From positions 62,001 to 126,000 of the forward strand of contig QHYI01000114.1 in assembly GCA_003223245.1 (NCBI GenBank): 64,000 bases of DNA, read 5' to 3'. This document shows, piece by piece, positions 37,883 through 47,554 of this stretch. The position numbers were made by a program, and so were the translations under genes. Each line of letters begins with the position of its first letter. The first letter of the stretch is position 1. The notes beneath the pieces were generated by a model that did no database searches, was not told where the DNA came from, and saw nothing but the letters and a program-made list of their open reading frames with translations. The DNA comes from Acidobacteriota bacterium. Its GTDB lineage: Bacteria; Acidobacteriota; Terriglobia; Acidiferrales; UBA7541.

Positions 37883-38280
37883 AACCGCCGCTGCCCGGTG
37901 CAAATCCTGGAACGCATTATGCGAAGCCCGGCCAGCCAGCCGTGCGTCCCGCTTTGCAACGCCAGCCAACGGCTGAGGAACGGCGCCGGGCTCAACGCGT
38001 CCTCTTGCGTATTCCCGTGCTGGTGCATCTGAAAGGCAGGGACAAAGCCATTGAGGGGACAACACATACGGTCAGCGTGAGCGGCGGCACGATCATCCTT
38101 CGCCAAGGTCTGGAAGCGGGAACGAAATTCACCCTTGAGAACGTACGGACGCAGCAAAAGGTGGAAGTGAACGTCGTGCGGCCTTCACAACTCAATCCAG
38201 AAGGGTCGCTCGTTCCGGTGGAGTTCCTTTCTCCGGCGCCGAAATTCTGGAATATCTTTTTCCCGCCCAACGTGAATTGA
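37879..38280 (+). CDS. PilZ-like domain protein 2 of tandem pair (GTG start overlapping stop of previous gene)
   Basis: RRRAQRVLLRIPVLVHLKGRDKAIEGTTHTVSVSGGTIIL..LVPVEFLSP; GTGA overlap at 37879-37882. Confidence 0.65.
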   Translation: MKPPLPGANPGTHYAKPGQPAVRPALQRQPTAEERRRAQRVLLRIPVLVHLKGRDKAIEGTTHTVSVSGGTIILRQGLEAGTKFTLENVRTQQKVEVNVVRPSQLNPEGSLVPVEFLSPAPKFWNIFFPPNVN

Positions 38281-38296
38281 GCTATCCGACAAGGAG

Positions 38297-38434
38297 AGTT
38301 CATCCCGAAAGGATTGAGGGATCTTCTGTTCTTTGCCTAGTATCCGGACTCTGCTTCTTACCACGGGCAGGAGCGGGTTCCCTTCGACTGCGCTCCCCTC
38401 AAAGCTCGAGGTAAGCAGGGCCTGCGGAATGACA
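38297..38434. repeat. REP-like element (TCATCCCGA..GAGGGATCT .. CGGAATGACA)
   Basis: Same TCATCCCGA/GAGG.TCTG words recur at 25831-25878; termini are inverted-repeat-like. Confidence 0.5.
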
Positions 38435-38457
38435 GATAAATTGCTTTTGCCCTGGGC

Positions 38458-41400
38458 CTACTGGACCGTGATACTGACCGGCCCCGAAGTTGATCCGGCA
38501 TAGGTCGAATCGCCGCTGTAAACACCAGTGATGCTGTCGGTATGCGGGGGAGGCCCGCTGCTTCCGCCGCTGCCGCAACCAATTGCCAAGCCGACTACGA
38601 GGCCTGCCAGCAACAGCACACCGGCGCAGGCATAGACGCGGCGATAGCGTGCGGGCACGCGCTTCAGGTTCAGCAGGAGCAAAAGGAGCAAAGCCAGGCT
38701 CGCAAGCAGCATCCATGGAATTCGGGTCGTGGGAATGTGATTTGGTTCGGTTGGCAGCGCAAAAAACGCCAAAGTCGTGGTCAAAGTAGCCGTGCAGGCT
38801 GGCGGAGACGCGCCGGACACGGCGGCGCAATTTGCCGACCCGAGCAAAGCAGTCCCGTTCATGAATTGCACGGTTCCTGTCGGACTGGCGCCAGTAGTAA
38901 CGGTGCTTGCGACCATCGCGGTCAGCGTCACGCTTCCGCCAGAGGCAATGCTGTTCGACGAAGGCGTCACAGTGGTTGTGGTCCCTACGGTACCTCCCCC
39001 ACTTGTCGCACTGAAGCTGAAATTCAGTACGCTCTCGCCGCCAAAGGCGAGGGGATTGGGATCCGCCTGCCCGAAAGAGCTGACCATGATGTAGTAGCTT
39101 GTTCCCCCGGTGACAGCAAGGTTCTGTATCTGAGATTGAGTAACAATGCCCAGGTTGATGTCGTCGTTGCAGGCATAGGGCGCAAAACTTCCGGCCGTGC
39201 CGGTCCAAATGGAGAGCACGCTGTCATAACTGCTCCCGATGGTGTCCACATCGGTTATCGTTCCGTTGCTGGTTGGCGTGAACTTGTACCAAATCGTGTT
39301 CGAGGTGCCCGTAACGAACGGGATCCGCGGGTCCTGCGAGCAAGCAGGTACGGGGTCGGTCGTCTGGGCAGTTGCTCCTGAGCTGTCTTTGCTGTCTGTA
39401 AAGGAACCGCTCGTCAGAGTAATGTTGACGGCGTTTGCAAAATTGTCGTTGGCTGGCGCAGGAGCCACTACAACAAACGTCGGCAATATTACGGTCGACG
39501 TATCGACCGTCGTGCCGCCGCCCGGCGGCGGGTTTTGTACGCCCACCGAGTTCGTGCTGCCAAAGTTGGCCATAAAAGCGGCCGGAACTGTGGCGGTGAG
39601 CTGGGTTGCGCTCACGAATGTCGTCGCGATTGGTGTTCCGCCGATGTCGGGATTCATCAATACCTTAGAACTTGCGCTGAATCCCGTGCCGTTCACGGTA
39701 ATGGTTGTCGCAGCGGAGTTGACAGGCGCGGTAGCCGGACTTACCGGCGAGCTGATGGTCGGCGGCCCGCCAAGAACGGTAAACGCTAGGGAGTTGCTCG
39801 CCGTAGCAACCATTACGCTTACTTGTGCCACACTCGCCCCGGCTAACAGGTTTGTGGGAACAGTTGCACTGATTTGGCTGTCGCTGACTACCGTCGTATT
39901 GAGTGGAGTCGTGGTCGTGCCAACGGTCCATTGCGCGGTTCCTCCGGTAAGTCCGTTTCCATTCACCGTCAGCGTCAATGGCGTGGCCGCGCCAGCCGAA
40001 GCCGAAACCGGGGAAATTGAAGAAATATGCGGACCGGCGAAAGTGAAATTGTTAAGCCCGATTTGCCATGTGCCCCGTCCGTGCGTGGCTGCCATCAGCG
40101 TGCGCGAGGCGTGGTGAAGCTTCAAGGACAGCACCGCCACGCGGGGCAAACCAGTGCTCAGCGTTGTCCATGTGCAAGTTGTGGGCGTAGCGTTTACGCA
40201 GGTGCCCTGGAACACACCGATGTCGGTGGCAACGTAGAGCGTTTTTCCCGGCGTGTCGGGATTATCGGGATCGATCACCACATCATTGATCGGCGTGTTT
40301 GGTAGGTCGCTTGGCCCCGGAGTGGAGCAGTCGGCCACCGTGCAACTCACGTCCTGCCACGTCGCTCCCCCGTCGGCGGTTCTGAAAAGATGGCCTTTGG
40401 GGTCATTTACAGTGCCTTGAACAAATGAAAATCCGGACAATGCAGCGTATGCAGTTTTTCCAGTCGAATCTGCGCCATCAACCGCAATCGCCTGAACTTG
40501 GCGTGAAGGCAGGCTACTCTGTCCGGCGACAAGATTGAATGTGCCGGTGCCAGCAGTCACGTTCGTAGCCACAAAAACCTGTCCTGTATCTGCGCCAGCG
40601 TAGACAACGGACGAAGCCGACGCCATGGGAGCCACGCCGAGCGCGGTCAAGGAGTCAAAATTGGGGGAGGCGCCGTTTACCAAATCGCCGCTCAAGGCCG
40701 TCCAACTGGTTCCTGCGTTGACCGTTTGGTAGACCTTTGTCGTTCCCATGTAAGCGGTGTTGGCCGCACCCGGATCCGTGGCCATCGGTGGCACAAAATT
40801 GGAGTTGTCCGCGAGATTGATTCCATTCACCGCAAAAATGTAGGAGCTCGCTGCGCCGTTGGTGACTGATACGTTGATATTGTCGCCGTTGCATGCCACA
40901 TACACTGTGCTCGGAATGACATTGTCAATGGCTGTGCCGGTGCCATCGCCGCAAGTGTTGTTGTCGGTCCAAGTAGTACTTGGTCCCGCATAGATTTGGC
41001 TGCCGTTGTCCTGAGCCCCCGCGAAGGCGATTGCTGGCGAAGAAGGATGAACCGAGAGGGCGGGGTAAAACTGCGCCAGTGTCAGGAGGGAATCATTCAG
41101 ATTGAGCCATGTTAGCGGCAACGTAGCTGCTTCCGCGTCGTCCGTTCTCCATATGCCCCCGTCATTGCCCAAATACATGCGGATTTTGCCGGTGCTTAAT
41201 TTTGCAAAGGCGATCGCGTGGTTGTCCACATGGGGAAAGCCGGGGCTGCCACTCGGGAGATTGGGAACCACCGTTGACCAACTCGTGCCTCCGTTCGTTG
41301 TGCGAATTACATAGCCAGGATTTGTTCCCGTGGGGTCGAGTACGGCGGAGCCGCCAAAGAAAGCATTCGCCCCCCCATTGGGGTCGACCTTAACTACGTT

Positions 41401-42771
41401 GTCGTACCAGCATTGCTGTTGGCAAATGTCAGGTGCGGTGGTTTTCGTCCAGGAGGTTCCTCCATTCGTGGTAACAAATACGCCGAGGTTCGTGCTCGAT
41501 CCGCTGGATGCATCCGCAACGGAGGCATAGACCGTGTTGTCGGTTGCAAATAGCGGTGAGATCCCGAGGTCAATGCGGCCCACATTCGTTGTGGGGAGTC
41601 CGCCCGACAGCAGAGAGAATGTGAGCGAGCAGCTCGTTGCGTTCGTGGATTTGTAGACCCCGTTCACGGTAGCGCCAGTGAAGGGAGTGCCCAGAGCGGC
41701 GAAGGCCACACTGGACGAGGCAAAGCCCACAAATGTCGCCATATCTCCGGACGCCGTGGGTACGATGTTCCAGGTGCTGCCTCCGTCAGCAGAACAGTAC
41801 ACTCCTTCCGTCGACCCATGCCCAAATTGGGTTTGCGCGGCGACCAGGACCATTTGCGGATTCGATGGGTTGACTGCCACATAGCTGATGCGTGTTCCAC
41901 CCAGCGTGAAGTAACCAAACGGGCTAAGGTCACTATAGGGTCCGATGAAGGGGCAAGTGCTGCTCGCTGTTGCACAGGTTTGTTTCCAGGTCTGGCCGTG
42001 GTCTGTTGAAACCAAGACGCCAGCGCCGTAATAAATGTCAAAGCCAATGGAAGCCTGCTCGCCCGTGGCAGCATAAACCGTGCACGAACCGGGGGCTGCG
42101 CTGCAGGCGGAAGGCGCAAACGCGATAGATCCCATAGCCAGGGAAGCATTCTGATCCCCAACAGCGGCCCAGGTGGTTCCCCCGTCCATCGTGCGCCAGA
42201 TGCCTCCTTGCGCGCCGCCAATCAGAACGGTATTGCCGGTGGTATCCGACGGATCAACCGCAATCGCGGTAATGCGTCCAGTGACCGGGCTGAAGAATCC
42301 ACCGGTAGTTGGAGTAGGGCCAATCGAGCTCCAAGTGTTCGTCACGGGCGATACCAGGGGTGCGGCTGCGAATTGCGGAGCGACCTCCGCGAGAGAGCCG
42401 TCAGGCCGTTGCACCAACTTACCTTCCGCGATCATCATGCGCTGCATGTGTTGCAGCGCTCGCATGCGCGCCCCGGCGGGGATATGGCCATTTGCGGAGG
42501 CGCGCGGCCTATAAAACCATTTTTCGCGCCTGCGGATTGAGTTAGCCGTTTCTTTCTCGGCTTTCGGCGCTTTCTTGGTATCTGCGCTCGCATCGGTGAC
42601 AGGATTTGACTCTCGGGCGCGCCACTTGGCAGCGGGGAATTTGCTGGCGGCGGAGGGTGAGCCGGCGTCCGACTCCTGCTGCGCGCGAGCGCGCAGAACG
42701 ATATAGCAGGAAGTCAGGATCGCAACCGAAGTGAGAAGGGAAGTGCGGACGAACAACGATTGGAGTTTCAT
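38458..42771 (-). CDS. Very large secreted BNR/sortilin-like beta-propeller + IPT/TIG + Ig-like protein
   Basis: Repeated TxDGGxTW motifs, IPT/TIG domains (PTISSPVSPATAPVNSAATTITVNGTGFSASSKVLMN), Ig-like C-terminus with embedded TM pair. Confidence 0.85.
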   Translation of the reverse strand: MKLQSLFVRTSLLTSVAILTSCYIVLRARAQQESDAGSPSAASKFPAAKWRARESNPVTDASADTKKAPKAEKETANSIRRREKWFYRPRASANGHIPAGARMRALQHMQRMMIAEGKLVQRPDGSLAEVAPQFAAAPLVSPVTNTWSSIGPTPTTGGFFSPVTGRITAIAVDPSDTTGNTVLIGGAQGGIWRTMDGGTTWAAVGDQNASLAMGSIAFAPSACSAAPGSCTVYAATGEQASIGFDIYYGAGVLVSTDHGQTWKQTCATASSTCPFIGPYSDLSPFGYFTLGGTRISYVAVNPSNPQMVLVAAQTQFGHGSTEGVYCSADGGSTWNIVPTASGDMATFVGFASSSVAFAALGTPFTGATVNGVYKSTNATSCSLTFSLLSGGLPTTNVGRIDLGISPLFATDNTVYASVADASSGSSTNLGVFVTTNGGTSWTKTTAPDICQQQCWYDNVVKVDPNGGANAFFGGSAVLDPTGTNPGYVIRTTNGGTSWSTVVPNLPSGSPGFPHVDNHAIAFAKLSTGKIRMYLGNDGGIWRTDDAEAATLPLTWLNLNDSLLTLAQFYPALSVHPSSPAIAFAGAQDNGSQIYAGPSTTWTDNNTCGDGTGTAIDNVIPSTVYVACNGDNINVSVTNGAASSYIFAVNGINLADNSNFVPPMATDPGAANTAYMGTTKVYQTVNAGTSWTALSGDLVNGASPNFDSLTALGVAPMASASSVVYAGADTGQVFVATNVTAGTGTFNLVAGQSSLPSRQVQAIAVDGADSTGKTAYAALSGFSFVQGTVNDPKGHLFRTADGGATWQDVSCTVADCSTPGPSDLPNTPINDVVIDPDNPDTPGKTLYVATDIGVFQGTCVNATPTTCTWTTLSTGLPRVAVLSLKLHHASRTLMAATHGRGTWQIGLNNFTFAGPHISSISPVSASAGAATPLTLTVNGNGLTGGTAQWTVGTTTTPLNTTVVSDSQISATVPTNLLAGASVAQVSVMVATASNSLAFTVLGGPPTISSPVSPATAPVNSAATTITVNGTGFSASSKVLMNPDIGGTPIATTFVSATQLTATVPAAFMANFGSTNSVGVQNPPPGGGTTVDTSTVILPTFVVVAPAPANDNFANAVNITLTSGSFTDSKDSSGATAQTTDPVPACSQDPRIPFVTGTSNTIWYKFTPTSNGTITDVDTIGSSYDSVLSIWTGTAGSFAPYACNDDINLGIVTQSQIQNLAVTGGTSYYIMVSSFGQADPNPLAFGGESVLNFSFSATSGGGTVGTTTTVTPSSNSIASGGSVTLTAMVASTVTTGASPTGTVQFMNGTALLGSANCAAVSGASPPACTATLTTTLAFFALPTEPNHIPTTRIPWMLLASLALLLLLLLNLKRVPARYRRVYACAGVLLLAGLVVGLAIGCGSGGSSGPPPHTDSITGVYSGDSTYAGSTSGPVSITVQ

Positions 42772-43260
42772 AGCCTGCCCGTACTGTTGATTTGAATGCG
42801 AACGCTCGGAGACGCTTCCGGCTGGGATCGCCGCTGCTTGCAGGGCACGATCCTTCGCGGGGCGACACTTCGCGGACTGGGGAGCGCAACGGAAACGGTC
42901 CACCGTCGAGCGCCCAAAAGCGTACCACAGTTCATGGCGACCCTCTCTAGTACTTGACAACGCAACTTGCTCAGTTGCGAGCACCCCAGATGGCGAGCAC
43001 CCTGACGGAATTGCGTCCACTCGCGTGGGGATGTGCTGCAATTGCCGTCATGGCGACTTCGATGCCATTTTAGGCGATTTCGGATGCTCGCTGCTCGAAG
43101 AGAGGGCCGCGGATGCAAGAGAGGCGCCGCCGATGAACGTGGATCATCGCAAACTGTGTTAAACACCGTGCTGCGGGCTAAGTTGCGGCAGAGTTTTGAG
43201 CGCGATAGCGGCAAGCGCTGGGCCGCACGCCCGGATGCGGCACAAGAAAGATAAAGATTG

Positions 43261-43380
43261 CACCACAGAGAGCACAGAAAGAAGAGCGCAGCGTTCACGG
43301 AGTAAAAAGCCGACAGCTCACAGCAAAAGAAACGGCAAAGGCTTAACGCAAGGAGCAGAGTTCGCAGAGAAAGAAAAGTA
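43261..43380. repeat. Dispersed 'CACCACAGAG..CACAGA..TTAACGCAAGGAG..AGTTCGCAGAGAAAG' type intergenic repeat
   Basis: A/G-rich quasi-periodic CAGAG/GCAAAG words in a noncoding stretch. Confidence 0.5.
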
Positions 43381-43419
43381 TAGGCTGCTTCCGCTGCCGC
43401 GACACTTCAGCCGTTGCTT

Positions 43420-44805
43420 TTATGGAGTGCTCTTCTGGCGCACCGCGAAATCGCCGGGGCGGCCTTCGGGAAGCACCTGCCAATGCGGATTCAACTCCAG
43501 CATCCAGCCTTTTCCGGTGAGAGGGGTTTTGGCCGCGTCTAGGGGCGCGGGCACTTGAACCCGCACGAACCCTTTGTCACCACGCACGAGGAGCGCGCCC
43601 TCCGTGGTTTTCAGCAGGCCCCACACATCGCTTACTTGAATTTCGCCTTCGTACAGCGTCAATTTGTCATCGAGCGCCAGCACGGCGTTCGGATCGAACC
43701 TGTAGTTGAACTCCTGGCCCACCGGAATCGTCAGGACCGGACCGTCGACAAAAGCTTTTCGCGCTGCGGCCACGCGCGCCTGGTGCTTTGCTTCGCGCTC
43801 GGTCTCGATCTCGACCACTTCGCCGCCGTCGTAGCGCTCCGCGCGGCGCAGTGCTTCCGCTTTGTTCAGCGCGCTTGCGGCGGGAGCTTTCAGAGCGTAC
43901 GAGCGCGCTAACAATTCTCCGAGGTCTGTCGCAGGCGTCAGCCCTTTCCGCCAGTCCTTGCGAATGTTGAGGTCTCGCGCGCCCCAAGGCAGGACTGCGT
44001 TGTCCAGCAACCCGCCGTACGCAGGGCCTGAGGTGTAGGCGAAGGATCTGACGTAGCTCGGAGTGCGCGTCGCCGCCGCGCGCAGCCAGGCTGCTACGAC
44101 TAGAGCGTATTCCTCTCGCGAGGACGTGCTCAGTCTAAATCCCGTGTACTCGGCCATGCCCTCGTTCATTTCCAGGGCGTCCTCGTTCGCTTGGGCTGCG
44201 GGGAAAAGCGAGCGCCGGTAATTGCGAAAATAAATGGCGTCGAAAATATCCTCGCGCTGCTCCTTGCCCTGCTGCCAGAAGGCATGCTCAAGCGCGCGCC
44301 ACTCCATTTGCAGCCAGATGCGCCCGTCGAGCGAGTCGAGGTGCCCGTTCTGCGCATCTTTCCCCTGCAAACCGATCTGCGACTGCACGCGGTGAAAGCA
44401 CTCGTGCATTATCAAGCGGAGGCGTGACTGTTTGTACTGCGGCAGCGGCCACATCACCATGGTCCATTCGACGCCAGCCCACTTCGTCGCGGTATTGGCC
44501 ACGCCCAATTCCGGAGGCGCAATTCCCAGGAATACGCGGTCGAGTGGTTTCAGGTTGCCTTCTGCGTCGGCTTGATTGGCGACCGCAGAGCGCGTGTTGG
44601 GATCCACGAAAAGCAGCGGCCCGCACAGAGGAACTTTCCACAAGGCGCCGTTGTCTTTATCAGACAGGGCTTTCGCTTCGGCAAAATATTGCTGCGCTTT
44701 GGCTGTATCGATTGCAGGCGTCTGCGCCGGCACGCGGGTCGCGCCCAGCGTCGCGAAAATGCATAAGAGCAGCGCTATGCGAACGAGCAAAACCGCTTTG
44801 CACAT
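43420..44805 (-). CDS. Secreted protein with HExxH motif, putative metallopeptidase
   Basis: Signal peptide; LIMHECFHRVQSQIG and downstream NEGMAEYTGFR. Confidence 0.6.
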   Translation of the reverse strand: MCKAVLLVRIALLLCIFATLGATRVPAQTPAIDTAKAQQYFAEAKALSDKDNGALWKVPLCGPLLFVDPNTRSAVANQADAEGNLKPLDRVFLGIAPPELGVANTATKWAGVEWTMVMWPLPQYKQSRLRLIMHECFHRVQSQIGLQGKDAQNGHLDSLDGRIWLQMEWRALEHAFWQQGKEQREDIFDAIYFRNYRRSLFPAAQANEDALEMNEGMAEYTGFRLSTSSREEYALVVAAWLRAAATRTPSYVRSFAYTSGPAYGGLLDNAVLPWGARDLNIRKDWRKGLTPATDLGELLARSYALKAPAASALNKAEALRRAERYDGGEVVEIETEREAKHQARVAAARKAFVDGPVLTIPVGQEFNYRFDPNAVLALDDKLTLYEGEIQVSDVWGLLKTTEGALLVRGDKGFVRVQVPAPLDAAKTPLTGKGWMLELNPHWQVLPEGRPGDFAVRQKSTP

Positions 44806-44813
44806 TTCTAACC

Positions 44814-45139
44814 CTATCGCTGTGGTGAACTCGATAGCCGTTTTTTCCAATAACCCGGCCGCCGGTGCGCGTGCGCCAAGGCTAGCACTCGGATCGCAGG
44901 CGGAAGTTCACGATATACAATCACAGATGGAAGGCGGGAAGAAGAACTTTGCGAGTGCCTGCTTTACCTACGGGCCAGCGCTGAGGCGCCTCTGAAATTT
45001 TACGAATCGCGCGGCTCAGCTCATCGAAAACCTTGCTTGCGGCTGGTTCACTGCGCTCCAAATACCATTCGAGGGCCGCGCGTTCTTCTTCGGAGAGGGA
45101 CAACGCTGCCTGGAGAAGCTTGGAAGTTTTGTCTGTCAT
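44814..45139 (-). pseudogene. Fused and frameshifted toxin-antitoxin remnant (antitoxin N-term + ParE/RelE C-term)
   Basis: MTDKTSKLLQAALSLSEEERAALEWYLERSEP then AASKVFDELSRAIRKISEAPQRWPVGKAGTRKVLLPAFH; +1 frame continues SVIVYRELPPAIRVLALAHAHRRPGYWKKRL to TAG at 44814. Confidence 0.65.
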
Positions 45140-45243
45140 TGGCCCATTATAGCCATTGCTTGGCACAAATTAACCCGGCACCGAGGGCGCGCGATTCAGC
45201 ACCGGGCCGCACGTGCGTGTGACGGCGAAAATTCGCGCCATCT

Positions 45244-46107
45244 TTACACCTGCAACGCGCGCAGGTAAGGCACGCTGGCTTTCATGAAGTCCAAATTCAT
45301 CTCGACAAAATAATTTTTCACGCCGCCGGTTTTTGCCGCGGTGAAAATCTTCTTCCAATCCAAAGTGCCCCGGCCGACCGGCGTAATTTTCTTGGTTTTC
45401 GCCGACCAGCCCTGCACGTGCATGGAGAAGAAGCGGGCCGGGTATTTGGTGAAGTATTCCGCGGCGTCGAAGCCCTGCTCAATGGTGGAAACCTGGAATT
45501 GGAATTTGACCAATTTGGGATCGAGCAGTTCGAGCAAGATGTCGTAAGTGCGCCTGCCGTTCACCTTGGAGCACTCAAAGTCTTCGTTGTGGAGGCCTTG
45601 CTGAATACCGGCGTCGGCGGCCCGCTCGCCCATTTTGTTGTATTCGTCGGCGGCGCGCTTGACGTCGTCCATCGCCGGGTTTTTGGGTCCGTCGAGGCTC
45701 GGCACGATCATTTGCGTCAGGCCGATTTCTTTCGCCCAGGCGATGCGGCCAGGCGGATCTTTGCGAAGCTCGTCGATGCCGAAATGCGAACTGAAACAGC
45801 TGACGCCCGCGTCGCTCAGAATCTTCCTCAGCTCTGCGGGCGTGTACTTCGCGAGACCTGCGAAACCCGAATCCGCGTAACCTACCGGCGAGCACAGTTC
45901 GATGCTTTGGAACCCGGCGGCGGAAAGCGCTTTGATGGTGCCGGGAAAATCCTTGGCGATCATTTCCCGAACAGGCCAGGTCTGACAGCCGATTGGCAGG
46001 CCCAATGGATTGGCACGCGACTCCGGCGCGCCCGCACCGAGCATGCCTGCCCATGCAGCATACTTCGCCGTGGTGCTTAAGAATTTTCTTCTCGTCATTT
46101 CGGACAT
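45244..46107 (-). CDS. Tat-exported sugar phosphate isomerase/epimerase-like TIM-barrel protein
   Basis: MTRRKFLSTTAKYAAWAGMLGAG Tat-like signal; GFQSIELCSPVGY; xylose-isomerase-like barrel. Confidence 0.85.
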   Translation of the reverse strand: MSEMTRRKFLSTTAKYAAWAGMLGAGAPESRANPLGLPIGCQTWPVREMIAKDFPGTIKALSAAGFQSIELCSPVGYADSGFAGLAKYTPAELRKILSDAGVSCFSSHFGIDELRKDPPGRIAWAKEIGLTQMIVPSLDGPKNPAMDDVKRAADEYNKMGERAADAGIQQGLHNEDFECSKVNGRRTYDILLELLDPKLVKFQFQVSTIEQGFDAAEYFTKYPARFFSMHVQGWSAKTKKITPVGRGTLDWKKIFTAAKTGGVKNYFVEMNLDFMKASVPYLRALQV

Positions 46108-46379
46108 TTGCCCCTCCTTCGAGGCCTCCAAGATACACCTCCTTGCGAAGTGCGTGGAGGTATCGTTGCAAGTTCCGGACAGCCACCCCAGGCTGCATTG
46201 CAAGGAAGGTGCCCGCGCCGAACTGGGATGGCTCCGGCGCCTTCGGCGTCGATTTGTGCTTTGCGTGTTTTGGTTTCCTGTGCGGATAGAGCCGCAGGCT
46301 CGAATAGCGTTAAAAGGAAGAAAGCGAAGCCTGCGGAACTACCCACCGTGGACTTATCCGCTTGGTTTGTGCATCCCGT

Positions 46380-46751
46380 TTACGAGGACTTGCCGGACGG
46401 CTGGATCTTCAGCTGGTATTTCGCTCCGCTGAAGAAGATTTCGTCGATGGACTTGGTGCCGTTCTTGGCAGTCTTCAGAACGTAGCCGTCGTGGTCATTG
46501 GACGTGTTTTCCGCCACGACTTGAGCCGGAACCGTGGCCACGGTATCGTTGCCCTGAAGAATCTTCAGCTGAACCTTGGGGCCAGAGCCGTTCCATTCCA
46601 CCTTATAGTCACCCGGCTCTAGCAGTGTGCCGTGGACTTTGGCCTTTTCATAGAGATGCATGGTCTTTTTGTTGGCTTTCGTGGCGAAAGCGCTACAAGC
46701 GAGTAGCAAAGAAGCTGCAAACAACATGGTGGAAAGCTTCAAGGCTTTCAT
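46380..46751 (-). CDS. Small secreted hypothetical protein
   Basis: Signal peptide MKALKLSTMLFAASLLLACSAFA; YKVEWNGSGPKVQLKILQGNDTVATVPAQVV. Confidence 0.65.
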   Translation of the reverse strand: MKALKLSTMLFAASLLLACSAFATKANKKTMHLYEKAKVHGTLLEPGDYKVEWNGSGPKVQLKILQGNDTVATVPAQVVAENTSNDHDGYVLKTAKNGTKSIDEIFFSGAKYQLKIQPSGKSS

Positions 46752-46961
46752 ATACGAGTCTCCTCCAGACTTCTACGCGAGCCTAGACGCGGCAAATTGC
46801 GCCGTGTCTCGCGAAGGGTTGCGATTTTCTTGTACTCCATTAAGTTCGATGAGGTGTGGCTGCCAAACGGTTTTATGGTCTGGAGGAACTACCCGCGGCC
46901 TACGCCGGTCAAAGCTGGTATCTTTCCGAGGCGTTCAAGCGTCCTCCAAAAGGAGAAATGT

Positions 46962-47231
46962 CCTGTGAGCGCTACCTCGGCTTCTTCCCTTGGCGCCTCG
47001 ATGACTGCCGCGATTTTCTGGGGCGGGCTGCTTGCCGGAATCTTCGATATCACGCAAGGCTTTTTTGGTTTGGCCTGTTCGGGTCGAGGCCCTTTCAAAT
47101 GTTGCGGCACATTGCCGGCGGTATTTTTAGAAATGGCAAGCAGCCCGGAAGTGTGGCTCTTTTCATTTCTTTTCCTGCGCAGGGTTCGTTTGGCGGCGAT
47201 TCGATCGAATGCCGGGTGCCCGCACAATTGA
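46962..47231 (+). pseudogene. Frameshifted small membrane protein (DUF1440-like)
   Basis: MTAAIFWGGLLAGIFDITQGFF continues in another frame as WFGLFGSRPFQMLRHIAGGIF across a T6 run. Confidence 0.45.
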
Positions 47232-47302
47232 ACCGGCCGGTCGTTGCAAACGCGCGAGCCATTGTATAATCCCTGCTCACTTAATCCTCACTTGGAGGCC
47301 AT

Positions 47303-47554
47303 ATGTCCGAGCCAAGCTATGATGAACTGAAGGCGCGAGTCGCCGAATTAGAGAAGAAAGGCGCGGCTCGCCGCGCGGGAGCGCTCGAATTCCGGGTGGG
47401 CGAAAAAGGGGGCGTGAGTGTTTATGGTCTCGGGCGCTTTCCGGTCACCTTGTACTACGAGCAATGGATCCGGCTCCTGGACGCTTCTGGGGATCTTCGC
47501 AAATTCTTGGACGAGAACAAGGCGGAAGGCAAGCTGAAGCTGAAGGAGAAGTGA
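47303..47554 (+). CDS. Small conserved hypothetical protein
   Basis: Complete ORF with N-term coiled coil, GRFPVTLYYEQWIRLLD core, Lys-rich end. Confidence 0.6.
   Translation: MSEPSYDELKARVAELEKKGAARRAGALEFRVGEKGGVSVYGLGRFPVTLYYEQWIRLLDASGDLRKFLDENKAEGKLKLKEK

Noticed and set aside
38542-40117. Plus-strand ORFs opposite the giant secreted protein
   Set aside because: Antisense shadows; the minus strand has continuous domains and signal peptide.
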